A stretch of DNA of 34,149 nt from Candidatus Methanophagales archaeon (lineage in GTDB: Archaea > Halobacteriota > Syntropharchaeia > Alkanophagales > Methanospirareceae), in the NCBI GenBank assembly GCA_003336485.1, contig QENH01000179.1, positions 1 to 34,149 of the forward strand, given 5' to 3'. The stretch's first letter is position 1; every line of letters begins with the position of its first letter. The notes under the pieces were generated by a model. That model saw only the letters and a list, made by a program, of their open reading frames with translations. It had not been told where the DNA came from and made no database searches. The translations under genes and the position numbers were made by a program. Of the stretch, positions 8,541-17,484 are shown in pieces.

Positions 8541-9716
8541 ATGCGCAAAACGATTCCCACATTTATTTTTTTATTCTTTTTTGTCATTGCTGTTGCAACA
8601 TCGGGCGTCAGCGCAGCCAACACCGCTAGTTCAGCAACAGAAGAGCATAAAGCTTCGGTTATGATCTCCGACTGCACGGTTAACCCAGAAGCGCCCATGT
8701 GCAACGATATAGGCACGGTAACTGTGACGGTAAAGAATATGGAATTGTATAAAAGCGTAAACATAAAAGAGGTGCAGATGTTAAGTCAGGGGATCAAAGT
8801 GCTGAGCGATTCGTACTTTAACCCTGGTAGTTTAGGGCCTGGAGGAGATCTAAGCCTCACGTTCACTATAAAGGCGACTTGCCCCGACGGCATTTATTAT
8901 CCAAAAGTAATAGTAAATGGCGAAGGCGCCCAGAGCATAAGATATTCCTTTCCTGTTACTGTGGACAGTTCGCCTTTAACCATCGCCGTTAAGGACGTTC
9001 CGGAAGATATTTTTAGTGGCGAACGAGCAAAGATCGAACTCGTTGTCGGTAATCCAAGACCAAATAACGTTACTGCCGTGAAGATCGTTACCGAGTATAA
9101 AGACGTGATGCCCGCGGAAGTCTTCATCGGCACGCTATCGGCAGACGACTCAGAAGTTGCCGCTTTTTTTTTCACGCCGCAAGAAAGTGGCGATTATTTC
9201 CTGAACTTCAAGTTACAATTCAAAAACGGCGATAACTACCATTATACCGATTTGAGCGTGCCTTTGACTGTCACGGAGAGCAAAAAGAGCGCGGAACTCA
9301 TCCTCACCGGTATCGAAGAGGAATCCCTGCCCGGGATGAACGTGTATAAGATCACAGGCGACATAAACAATGCAGGCTTAGAAGCTGCAAATAGCGTGGT
9401 TATGAAGGTGGGTGATGCAGAAGGCATAGAGGCAATGCAGCCATACAAGGCCTATTTCGTGGGCTTGCTCAACGCGGACGATTTCAGCAGTTTCGAACTC
9501 AATGTAAAGGTAGAAGGGAATAAAACGCAGGTGCCACTCATCATCGAATACAAAGACGAAGATGGTATTCTGTTCTCGGAGCACGAATACATCTCGGTTG
9601 AAAGTACTCAGGGGATCGCAAGTACAGGAGAATTGCCAGTTCCAATGATTGCTGTTGTCATTGTAATTGCGATATTAGTCATTGGGATGATTTCGTATTC
9701 ATGGAAGAAGCGATGA
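8541..9716 (+). CDS. Secreted, membrane-anchored CARDB/S-layer-like (COG1361-type) protein
   Basis: A 391-aa extracytoplasmic protein. It starts with a signal peptide (MRKTIPTFIFLFFFVIAVA, probable cleavage after VSA near residue 25) and ends with one transmembrane helix (about 364-386) and a short KKR cytoplasmic tail. Between them are beta-rich repeats of the CARDB/COG1361 style, seen in turns such as SLGPGGDLSLTF, GTLSADDSEVAAF and GLLNADDFSSFELNV. It begins right after the Yip1-like stop and its own stop overlaps the ABC ATPase start. Archaeal exporters of MacB type often have such a neighbour; it may act as a periplasm-side partner in place of MacA, which is inference. Confidence 0.78.
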   Translation: MRKTIPTFIFLFFFVIAVATSGVSAANTASSATEEHKASVMISDCTVNPEAPMCNDIGTVTVTVKNMELYKSVNIKEVQMLSQGIKVLSDSYFNPGSLGPGGDLSLTFTIKATCPDGIYYPKVIVNGEGAQSIRYSFPVTVDSSPLTIAVKDVPEDIFSGERAKIELVVGNPRPNNVTAVKIVTEYKDVMPAEVFIGTLSADDSEVAAFFFTPQESGDYFLNFKLQFKNGDNYHYTDLSVPLTVTESKKSAELILTGIEEESLPGMNVYKITGDINNAGLEAANSVVMKVGDAEGIEAMQPYKAYFVGLLNADDFSSFELNVKVEGNKTQVPLIIEYKDEDGILFSEHEYISVESTQGIASTGELPVPMIAVVIVIAILVIGMISYSWKKR

Positions 9717-10393
9717 ATGTGGTGGAGCTTGTAGAAGTAACAAAGGTATATGAGCTTCCTCGTGGGAGCGTCAAAGCGCTTGATAACGTGACTGCAAGCA
9801 TAGAAGCCGGCGAGTTCATTTCTGTTATGGGCCCTTCTGGCTCGGGAAAGACAACTTTCCTTAATATCATCGGGTGTTTGGACACGCCGACAGAAGGTAC
9901 GGTAGACATCGGTGGTGAAAACATCAATGGACTGGATGATGAGGCGTTGACTAAGATAAGGCGTGATAAAATAGGATTTGTATTTCAGCAGTTTAACCTT
10001 ATAGCCACATTAACTGCACTGGAGAACATTGAGTACCCGATGATATTAAAGGGCGTGAACGGGCACGAGGAGAAGAGCAAGGAGCTCGTGAGCTCTGTTG
10101 GATTGGATGAGGAACTGGGCGAGAACAAACCAAACGAACTTTCCGGAGGCGAGCAGCAGCGTGTTGCTATTGCTCGTGCACTGGCAAATGACCCGGATAT
10201 AATTCTTGCCGATGAGCCTACTGGCAATCTGGACTCGAAGACGAGCAAAGACATTATGCAGCTCCTGAAAGATACGAACGAGCGTGGGAAGACTATTATT
10301 ATAGTTACGCATGACCCGCAGGTTGCTTCGTATACTAAACGCACATTCAGGCTTGTTGATGGGAGGATAGATAGTGATGGCGTGTTTCTATAA
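9713..10393 (+). CDS. MacB/LolD-type ABC transporter ATPase
   Basis: All ABC ATPase motifs are present: Walker A GPSGSGKTT, Q-loop FQQFN, signature LSGGEQQR, Walker B IILADEPTGNLD and switch His in IVTHD. The TGNLD ending of Walker B and the loop sequence are typical of the LolD/MacB/FtsE class, which drives mechanotransmission or export rather than import. The track starts at ATG 9701; I prefer ATG 9713, because GGAAG lies 5 nt upstream and the start then overlaps the previous stop as ATGA. The partner permease begins 28 nt after its stop. Confidence 0.92.
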   Translation: MNVVELVEVTKVYELPRGSVKALDNVTASIEAGEFISVMGPSGSGKTTFLNIIGCLDTPTEGTVDIGGENINGLDDEALTKIRRDKIGFVFQQFNLIATLTALENIEYPMILKGVNGHEEKSKELVSSVGLDEELGENKPNELSGGEQQRVAIARALANDPDIILADEPTGNLDSKTSKDIMQLLKDTNERGKTIIIVTHDPQVASYTKRTFRLVDGRIDSDGVFL

Positions 10394-10420
10394 AGCAACC
10401 ACGAGATTACACAAGGTAAA

Positions 10421-11539
10421 ATGATCTTCTTCGAGTTCGCAAAACGGAACCTCGCAAGGCATAAGTTCAGGTCTGTGCTCGCTATCCTAGGGATTGTGAT
10501 AGGCGTGCTGGCAATAACAGCACTGGGTATCCTAGGAAACAGTGTTCAGCTCGCCGTCTCTGAGCAGTTGTGCATGATCGGAAATGAGCTCGTAGTCTAC
10601 CCATATGGCGAAGAAGCGATTTCTGAGGACAATTTCAAGAAGATAGAGAAAGTGGCAGAGGCTATCCCGGTACAGTCAATCGGGGATAAGGCAACTCTAA
10701 ACGGTGAGTCAACGTTTGTTATGGTCTATGGTATGCGTAGCGAGGACATCCCGAAACTGCTGGAGAAAGAGGCGGGGCAGTTTCTTAAACACGGCTCCCT
10801 AAACTGTATGGTCGGCTCCCGACTCGCGGACAATTATGAGCTCCGGGTAGGGGAGCGGGCAGCGCTACAAAGTCAGAAGCCAAGGATCGTTGGTATCTTA
10901 GCGGAAAGAGGAGTAGGGTTCGATATAAGTCCGGATAATGCCATCATTGTCTCTGATAAGATGTTCGACTTGATGTATAATACCACCGGCTACAACTCGG
11001 TGATTGTAAAGGTGGAAAAGATAGAGGATGTGGAAGAAGCAAGAGAGGAGATTGAAGCTCGATTGAACAAGAAAGAGGAAGTTGTAATGGTGATGGAGCT
11101 GAAGATGATTGTGGAAGGCATAAAGGGACTGTTCAATACGATTTCCATATTCCTGCTTGGCATTGGCGCTATCTCACTCGTGGTTGCGGGTGTAAGCATC
11201 CTTAACGTAATGATGATGTCCACGGTGGAGCGAACGAAGGAGATAGGGGTGATGCGTGCAATAGGAACGTCAAAAAGAGGTATACTGCGTATGTTCCTCT
11301 TTGAATCGTTGATCCTGGGCGCGATAGGCGGCGTAATCGGTGCGATTTCGGGTTTCGGTGCTGGTTTCTTAGTGGACGTCTTGATATTACATGAAGCGTC
11401 ATATCTGTTTGCTCCTTCAAGCATCCTTTATGTATTCGTTGGTATTGCATTCGGCGTAGGAACGAGCGTGCTAAGCGGGCTTTATCCTGCATGGCGCGCT
11501 TCTAAGTTGAAGCCGATAGAGGCGCTGAGGCATGAATAA
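10421..11539 (+). CDS. MacB/FtsX-type ABC transporter permease
   Basis: A 372-aa permease with the four-helix MacB layout: one N-terminal helix (about 18-42, RSVLAILGIVIGVLAITALG) after the RNLARHKFRS coupling segment, a ~210-residue extracytoplasmic MacB_PCD domain, and three C-terminal helices. The motif MMMSTVERTKEIGVMRAIGTSKRGI between helices 2 and 3 is typical of FtsX domains, and the protein ends with YPAWRASKLKPIEALR. With the ATPase just upstream it forms a type VII-like ABC system. The substrate is unknown. It is the last gene of the run; the next genes are on the other strand. Confidence 0.92.
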   Translation: MIFFEFAKRNLARHKFRSVLAILGIVIGVLAITALGILGNSVQLAVSEQLCMIGNELVVYPYGEEAISEDNFKKIEKVAEAIPVQSIGDKATLNGESTFVMVYGMRSEDIPKLLEKEAGQFLKHGSLNCMVGSRLADNYELRVGERAALQSQKPRIVGILAERGVGFDISPDNAIIVSDKMFDLMYNTTGYNSVIVKVEKIEDVEEAREEIEARLNKKEEVVMVMELKMIVEGIKGLFNTISIFLLGIGAISLVVAGVSILNVMMMSTVERTKEIGVMRAIGTSKRGILRMFLFESLILGAIGGVIGAISGFGAGFLVDVLILHEASYLFAPSSILYVFVGIAFGVGTSVLSGLYPAWRASKLKPIEALRHE

Positions 11540-11625
11540 ATTCTAAGCTCTATGCTCGAAATCCCAACATTTTACCTACACATCAAGGGGTAATATACAA
11601 ACGTATCTGTTTTTTGTGACTTTCT

Positions 11626-11682
11626 GCCACAGACTACATACACCGAGAGCACCGAGTATTTTCCCTCCGTGTCCTCTGTGGC
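11626..11682. repeat. Dispersed imperfect palindrome, copy 1
   Basis: An inverted repeat with 8-bp perfect arms GCCACAGA (11626-11633) and TCTGTGGC (11675-11682), plus weaker inner pairing of CACCGAG with CTCCGTG. The second copy at 16414-16467 shares ACACCGAGAGCACC and most other positions. It lies between the MacB permease stop and the kinase stop, and could form a hairpin on either transcript. Confidence 0.75.
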
Positions 11683-11727
11683 TAATTAATCATTTTTGAC
11701 TTTTTCTTGATGTCAATTATTTGTGGT

Positions 11728-11751
11728 TTCGTAATTCCTAATTCGTAATTC
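11728..11751. repeat. TTCGTAA heptamer array, copy 1
   Basis: Three heptamer units plus TTC (TTCGTAA, TTCCTAA, TTCGTAA, TTC), ending 2 nt before the stop of the minus-strand kinase. The same array type recurs at 15635-15657 and 29664-29700 in the same orientation. Confidence 0.75.
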
Positions 11752-11753
11752 TT

Positions 11754-13139
11754 TCACTCCGCCGCTATCTCAAATACCACCTTAAATGTCGTCCCACCGT
11801 CACTATTAATCTCCAGAGTCCCCTGTAACTGATCTTCTACCAGAATTTTCACCATACGCAGCCCCAGTGTTTTACTTACATTGATGTCAAATCCGTCGGG
11901 TAATCCAACGCCGTCATCGCTTACTGTCAGAATAACCACTCCTTTTTCCGATACATGGAAATCGACCGCTATTTCTCCCGCTTTCCTGTTTACAAATGCA
12001 TACTTTAATGCGTTTATTAACAGTTCATTAAGAATCAAGCCAAGATGTACAGCAATAGATATGGGAAGTGGTTTTTCATCTGCACGCACAACAGGCGTAA
12101 TTCTCGTATTTTGGACAGGATGACTCGATAGCATTTGCTTCAGCAATCCATTCACAAACACCTTCATATTCATCTCCGATACATTCCCGGTTTCATATAA
12201 CTGGGTGTGGATAAGAGCCATAGTATTTATCCGGTCTCGTGATTCTGCGAGTACATCAGATGCGCCTCGGTCTTTAGCAACTCGTGCTTGCATATTTAGC
12301 ATGCTCGAGACGACCTGAAGATTATTCTTCACTCGATGATGGGTCTCACGCAACAGCAACTCTTTATCGCGTAGTGCTGCTTTTATTTGCTCCTCTGCAT
12401 GCTTACGCTCGGTGATGTCACGAGCAATGCCAATAAGACCTGTGATATTCCCCGCAGTATCAAAAAGAGGAACTTTGATGGCTTGAAACCAGTATTCTTT
12501 TCCTTCTGCACCTGTCATTTGCTTAATAATTTCTTTTGGCTTACCTGTCTTGAAAACCGCCTGGTCATTTTCAACATTTTTCGCTGCTTCCTCTTTGTTT
12601 GGCATTAATTCATAATCATCTTTTCCTATAACCTCTTCACGAGATAATCCAAAAACCTCTGCCGTTTTCTCGTTGGCAATAATATATCGGCTATCCAAGT
12701 CTTTTAAAAAAATAGCATCATATGCGGATTCTACCATATGTTGGTATTGTTTGAGCTTCTCATCCGCCATTTTTCGTGCCATTACAGTTTCTACCGTAGC
12801 GGGAAGAACGGTGAGGTAATTACTCGCCGGGTCCTTGACCAGATAATCGTAAGCACCTGCTTTCATTGCTTTTACTGCCACCGCCTCATCTCCCGACCCG
12901 GTAGTCACTATAATGGGTGCATCTACCTTCAGGTCAAAGATGTCAAATGCGGTCCCATCGCCAAGTAAATAATCAGAAATAATCACGTCGAATTTATTAG
13001 AAGCCAGAATAATTTTGGCTTCTACAACTGAGCTGGCTATCGTATACTCATATGGTATTTTATTCTCCTTAAAAAACCGCTGGAAAGCCATCTGGTCCAC
13101 TTTGTCATCTTCAATTATCAGAACTTTCGGTCTTTTCAT
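11754..13139 (-). CDS. Hybrid REC-PAS-histidine kinase (HisKA_2 type)
   Basis: A 461-aa cytoplasmic signalling protein. Residues 1-120 form a receiver domain with the acidic pair ED at 10-11, phospho-acceptor Asp56 (VIISDYLLGDG), Thr79/80 and Lys102. A PAS domain spans about 130-250, ending in the PAC motif IGIARDITERK. The HisKA_2 box is LLRETHHRVKNNLQ, with the likely phosphorylated His at 268, followed by a HATPase with [21 protein letters not shown] and GLRMVKIL. An N-terminal receiver suggests control by an upstream kinase. GGAGGT sits 7 nt before the ATG. It has a shortened paralog at 15659-16300. No membrane segment is present. Confidence 0.93.
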   Translation of the reverse strand: MKRPKVLIIEDDKVDQMAFQRFFKENKIPYEYTIASSVVEAKIILASNKFDVIISDYLLGDGTAFDIFDLKVDAPIIVTTGSGDEAVAVKAMKAGAYDYLVKDPASNYLTVLPATVETVMARKMADEKLKQYQHMVESAYDAIFLKDLDSRYIIANEKTAEVFGLSREEVIGKDDYELMPNKEEAAKNVENDQAVFKTGKPKEIIKQMTGAEGKEYWFQAIKVPLFDTAGNITGLIGIARDITERKHAEEQIKAALRDKELLLRETHHRVKNNLQVVSSMLNMQARVAKDRGASDVLAESRDRINTMALIHTQLYETGNVSEMNMKVFVNGLLKQMLSSHPVQNTRITPVVRADEKPLPISIAVHLGLILNELLINALKYAFVNRKAGEIAVDFHVSEKGVVILTVSDDGVGLPDGFDINVSKTLGLRMVKILVEDQLQGTLEINSDGGTTFKVVFEIAAE

Positions 13140-13243
13140 CGCTTATACCTCCGGTAACGCACTTATGGTCCAATACGAGTTGATAGTTTTCACGACCCAC
13201 ACAAATTGTGAATAATCAACCGATTTGATTTCCGCGCGCTCTT

Positions 13244-15459
13244 TCATGCCTCTGCACCACCCTTACTTTCTTTTGGTAAGCAGAAAAAGAAGGTAGTCCC
13301 CACACCTACTTTTGAGTCCACCCCAATTTCTCCACCCTGCGACTCGACAATTTTCTTTACTATTGATAGACCCACACCGGTACTTTCAACTTCATCACGG
13401 GGTTTCAGCGTTTGGAATATCTGGAATATCTTCTCATAATATCGCTCCTCTATCCCGGGTCCGTTATCTGCAACATAGAACTTCCAATAGCCGGTCTCTT
13501 CGCTGCATCCAATTGTTATCTGCCCTTTCGGCTTGTCCATATACCGCACCGCATTGCTCAATAGATTCTGAAATACCTGTTCCGTCTTCGTCCGCTCACA
13601 GAGAATAGTAGGTAATTTATCTCCCACCTTTATAGCTATACCTTCTGGCGGATTAATCATAGTTATTACGTCAGCTATAAGAGTATTTAAATCTATTTCT
13701 TGTTTATTCTCTTTCATACGTCCAATTCTCGAATATTCCAGTATACTCTCAATTAAATTGTGCATTCGCTTCACTCTACTAAGAAGCAGAGCCAGTTGCT
13801 CTTTGCCTTCTTCATCCAGCTTATCACTATAATCCGCGGATAACCACTCTGCTAAGGACGTGATAGCACGTAGGGGTGCTTTTAAGTCATGGGATACAAT
13901 ATACGCGAAATCCTTTAATCCCTTGTTCGTCATTTCCAGCTCAGCGAGCAGTTGTAACTGCCTTTCCTCTGCCTGAGTTCTCGCTTCTTCCAATCGCTTG
14001 CGCTCGGTGATGTCCCTAAAGATCGTCAATTTTGATATGGTTCCGTCAATATTCGTAAGCGGTGTCTCAATGAGGTCGTAGGTCTTATTCATCCTGCGGG
14101 AGTACCACTCCCACCGCACTGTCTTGCCATTCATCACCGCCGGACTTTTACACCGTGGACATGGTTCTTCCCCATCATGGAACGCTTTATAGCAAATATC
14201 TCCTGTCTGGTCGCCAACCGCATCAATCAAAACTTTATTCATAAACACTATTTCATAGTCCTTTGATACAATGTATATGCCGTCAACCATACTTTCAAAT
14301 ATCAGTTTCAGGTTGTCCCGCTCTTCTTTTATCCGCTCCTCCAACGCCACTACAGTTGTTATATCCCTGCTCACACGGACAGTGCCAATCGGCACGCCAT
14401 CTTCATCCTTTAACAACGCTGCGGACATGCAGATATGCACAGGCTTTCCATCTTTTCGCAACGCGATTGTCCGATAGTTTTTTAGCGCCCCTTCGTTCCG
14501 CACACAATTCATTATCCTGTCCACATCTGCAGTATCAGCGAAAAATTTGCTGTTTTGTATAGATACTTGCAATTCCGGTCTACCAGATAAACGGAATCTT
14601 CGGTAGACTCCACTAAGGAGCGATACGCATCTTCGCTTTCACGCAGTTCCTTTGTCCGACTTCTCACCTCCTGCTCCAGAATGCTCTTCTTGCGACGCTC
14701 AAAAATGATAAAAATGGCCCCGCCTGCTATCAGCACAATAATGATATAACCCAGTATAAGTAGCTCACGAGGGTGCGCAGCAGCAATAATCCACGCCACC
14801 TCACCAATAGGCGCACACACAGCTACTGACCAGATATGATCGCCAACAGGAACTGGCGCGTAGGCAACAAACTTATTAATCCGTTCTACCCGTCCCCGAT
14901 GCCACCCCGAGACATAGCGATCTATTCCTTCATCTCCTGCCATCATCTGTCGTTGGATGTTCTTTATTACCTCGTAAGAAAGCTCGGGGTTCTTCGCCTC
15001 ACGCACCTTAAATGCATCCTGACCCACGAAATCCGGTTCATGATGTGCTAAGAAAACGCCTTCTTCGTCCGCTATATAAACCGGTCTCACAATCCGGATA
15101 CGCATTTCGCCCTTCTCGTTGTGCATCAATCCGGATACGAGAACGTCCCCTGTATCTTTAGCCTTTTGAAAATAAGCTTCTCCACGGTAGTTCCGTCCTA
15201 CAAGCTCCATCCGCCCGCTCTCATTGGGATAGATAAAACGGAGCTTACCATTTTTATCCAGCCGCCGTAAAGATGTTTCTGATGGGAAACTGAGACACAT
15301 AGCTTTCAGATCGTCCTGAATATCTGGTCCCATCATCTGCACACCTGGTAGCTCTGAGAGCCCGAGCAGGTTATCTTCGAGATTTGTGATGTAATTCTCA
15401 ATGCCTGCTGCAGGACGTTCCCCCTTTTTATATGATGCTTTTTTCGCTGTCACCACCAC
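13244..15459 (-). pseudogene. dCache-PAS-PAS-HisKA sensor kinase split by a frameshift
   Basis: Two ORFs, 14512-15459 (315 aa) and 13244-14572 (442 aa), join into one kinase of about 738 aa. The first encodes an extracytoplasmic dCache-like sensor (with WHRGRVERINKFVAYAPVPVG), one transmembrane helix and the start of a PAS domain (YRSLVESTEDSVYLVDRNCKYLY). The second continues that PAS domain (NSKFFADTADVD), then a second PAS with CYKAFHDGEEPCPRC, a HisKA box FAYIVSHDLKAPLRAI (His228 of that ORF) and HATPase motifs NLLSNAVRY, DNGPGIE, GVGLSIVKK. One base appears to be missing in CAAAAC, about 14550-14557. The expected N-terminal membrane helix is also absent: a TAG directly precedes the GTG start. 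It is a decayed gene or a base-call error. Confidence 0.85.
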
Positions 15460-15634
15460 CTATGAAAAACACTTTACCGCTACTATAGTTAGTGTATATA
15501 AAATAAAATAAAAGAATAGCCTGAGTTCAAGTTTGAAATCTTCCTTTGCTAATCTCTATTTACTATCCGTTCCTGTCCCTACTCCCAAACCTCCTCCACT
15601 TTAAATCCCCTTTCCTCGCCTCACTGCCCCCTAT

Positions 15635-15657
15635 CCCTAATTCGTAATTCGTAATTC
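15635..15657. repeat. TTCGTAA heptamer array, copy 2
   Basis: A degenerate CCCTAA unit, two perfect TTCGTAA units and TTC. It ends 1 nt before the stop codon of the truncated kinase paralog, mirroring copy 1 at the end of the intact kinase. Confidence 0.75.
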
Positions 15658-15658
15658 A

Positions 15659-16300
15659 TCACCTTTTTGCCATCTCAAACTCCACCTTAAAAGTCGTACC
15701 CTTATCACTGTCAACCTCCAGTTTTCCATCTAACTGCTCTTCAGCCAGAATTTTCACCACACGCAGCCCAAGTGTTTTGCTTGCATTGATGTCAAAACCT
15801 TCTGGTAATCCAACACCATCATCACTGATGGTCAGACCGATATTACCTTTTCCCGATGCTCCGAGACTAACCTCTATCTTACCCTCTTTCCTGTTTGCAA
15901 AAGCATGCTTAAATGCGTTTGTCAAAAGTTCATTCGCAATTAATCCGACAGGTACAGCAGCAGAGATAGGAAGTGAACAATCAACTGCATGAACGACCGG
16001 GCTAATTTTCGTTTCCGGAACCGAATGAACCTGGAGCAATTGCACCAACAGATTATTCATAAACCCCTTCATAATTATCGCTGATAAGTCTCCACCTTCA
16101 TATAATTGACTATGGATAAGCGCCATCGCATTTATCCGGTTCCTCGATTCTGATAGTATAGCCTCTACGCCATCCCATGCAACGTGCAGGTTGTTGTGCA
16201 CCTTACCGTCCCTGAGTGCTTCTTGCGTCAGGCGCACATCGCCTGGATTGTCTTCCACTAGCAGGATCTCTATCGCCTCACCTATCATTTCTACCGCCAT
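15659..16300 (-). pseudogene. Chimeric remnant: receiver N-terminus fused to HisKA_2 kinase C-terminus
   Basis: Residues 1 to about 47 are the start of an Rcp1-like receiver ([19 protein letters not shown] ... HVAWDGVEA). The sequence then jumps directly into the late HisKA_2 region ([23 protein letters not shown]) and a complete HATPase domain ([33 protein letters not shown]). The receiver Asp, the PAS part and the HHRVKNN phosphorylation box are all missing. From the join on, it closely matches the intact kinase at 11754-13139. The join lies near 16155-16165. The frame is open, so a protein may be made, but it cannot autophosphorylate by the usual route. An in-frame internal deletion is the simplest explanation. 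Confidence 0.8.
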
Positions 16301-16413
16301 AAAGGTAAGTAAGAATTGACATATATAAATGTGGTAGGTTTACAATATGTATAATCGCCCCTCCAAACATCATTTTCTTGTCGTATATTTTTTAACTTGA
16401 TTATAAATTTTCC

Positions 16414-16467
16414 GCCATAGAGTACACCGAGAGCACCCAGTTATTTTCACTCTGTAGTCTCTGTGGC
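16414..16467. repeat. Dispersed imperfect palindrome, copy 2
   Basis: Arms GCCATAGA (16414-16421) and TCTGTGGC (16460-16467) with one mismatch, and a centre sharing ACACCGAGAGCACC with copy 1 at 11626-11682. It lies in the 281-nt spacer between the truncated kinase and the coiled-coil gene, which otherwise holds nothing I recognise. Confidence 0.75.
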
Positions 16468-16581
16468 TATCATTTATCAAAACTTTTTGCGTAAACTATT
16501 TACTGGGAGTTCCCTTAGGAGAATAATTATGGTTTCGTGCTCAGTGATCTGTAACTCAAAACTCCTTTCTCCCACACCGCA

Positions 16582-17439
16582 TCACCCTACTTCTTCATCA
16601 GCCCAGTCATAACAGGAGGTGTAAACTTTCATACCCAATAACGCCACCAGTTCGGTTGCTCGGTAGTCCAGCATGGGCGTAATAATGAGCTTGCGATCTA
16701 CCTTTACCTGATTCCGTTTCTCATAGAATACAATCTTCTTGCCAAAAGCGTCAACATCGTATCTGCTCATTGAAGCCTTTATCTCGATTGCGGTAGTCTT
16801 ACCATTACGTATCAGTACGTCAATCTCAATTGGCTCAGGACGCCCAAACGCCTCGCCCTGCTTATCATATTCTATATATCGCTCCACATGCAGCCCAAAA
16901 TCTTCGCTGAGTATTCCTTCAACTGCGCTACGAAAGCTCTCTTCGGTCTTTATACCCCACCTGCTACCCAAAGCGCCAATCTGCATCCTAAAGTGCTTTT
17001 CAAACCGCTTTTGTACCTGAGCCAACTCATCCATTGCATGTTCCAGACCGCCAACGCGTTCTTCCGTCCGCTTCTGCGCCTGTGCTAGCTCTACCATTGC
17101 ATGTTCCAGACCGCCAACGCGCTCTTCCGTCCGCTTCTGTGCCTGCGCCAACGCATCAATTGCACGTTCCAGACCGCCAACGCGCTCTTCCGTCCGCTTC
17201 TGTGCCTGTGCTAGCTCTGCCATTGCACGTTCCAGACCGCCAACTCGTTCTTCCGTCCGCTTCTGCGCTTCCACTAATTCTACAATCGCACTTCTTAGCT
17301 TGTCAAACTCTTCGCGCCTGACTGCGAACTCATCCCTGGCTCGCTCCATCATTGCATCTACAAGTAAGAGCATGGGCCTTTGTAACTCAATCGGGAATTG
17401 TTCTAATATGTCCGCATATCGGCGCTTTGCTTCACTCAT
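16582..17439 (-). CDS. DUF3782-like coiled-coil protein with PD-(D/E)XK nuclease-like C-terminus
   Basis: A 285-aa protein in three parts. Residues 1-55 are a helical head ([16 protein letters not shown]). About 55-150 is a coiled coil built from near-identical 21-residue units ([19 protein letters not shown] and variants), encoded by a 63-bp tandem repeat. About 150-285 carries a PD-(D/E)XK-like core: [11 protein letters not shown], then [19 protein letters not shown], where Asp, Glu and Lys fit the nuclease signature. This layout matches proteins annotated as DUF3782, whose function is not established. It sits between kinase genes on the same strand, 45 nt from the next kinase. A DNA-acting role is inference. 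Confidence 0.82.
   Translation of the reverse strand: MSEAKRRYADILEQFPIELQRPMLLLVDAMMERARDEFAVRREEFDKLRSAIVELVEAQKRTEERVGGLERAMAELAQAQKRTEERVGGLERAIDALAQAQKRTEERVGGLEHAMVELAQAQKRTEERVGGLEHAMDELAQVQKRFEKHFRMQIGALGSRWGIKTEESFRSAVEGILSEDFGLHVERYIEYDKQGEAFGRPEPIEIDVLIRNGKTTAIEIKASMSRYDVDAFGKKIVFYEKRNQVKVDRKLIITPMLDYRATELVALLGMKVYTSCYDWADEEVG
17005..17290 (-). repeat. 63-bp in-frame tandem repeat
   Basis: The string TTCCAGACCGCCAAC starts at 17041, 17104, 17167 and 17230, giving an exact 63-nt period over four units, with diverged half-units at both ends. Each unit encodes 21 residues, three heptads of coiled coil. High nucleotide identity between units points to recent expansion or homogenisation. 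Confidence 0.92.
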
Positions 17440-17484
17440 CTACATATGTTCCTTTGTTCTTCTTTAATATATAATATAGATTCT

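Noticed and set aside
17005-17290. Possible CRISPR array
   Set aside because: Units are contiguous 63-nt copies with no unique spacers and lie in frame in a protein gene.
17034-17321. Plus-strand ORF with repeated [13 protein letters not shown] units
   Set aside because: It is the antisense reading of the 63-bp repeat; the minus-strand frame encodes a sensible coiled coil joined to a conserved domain.
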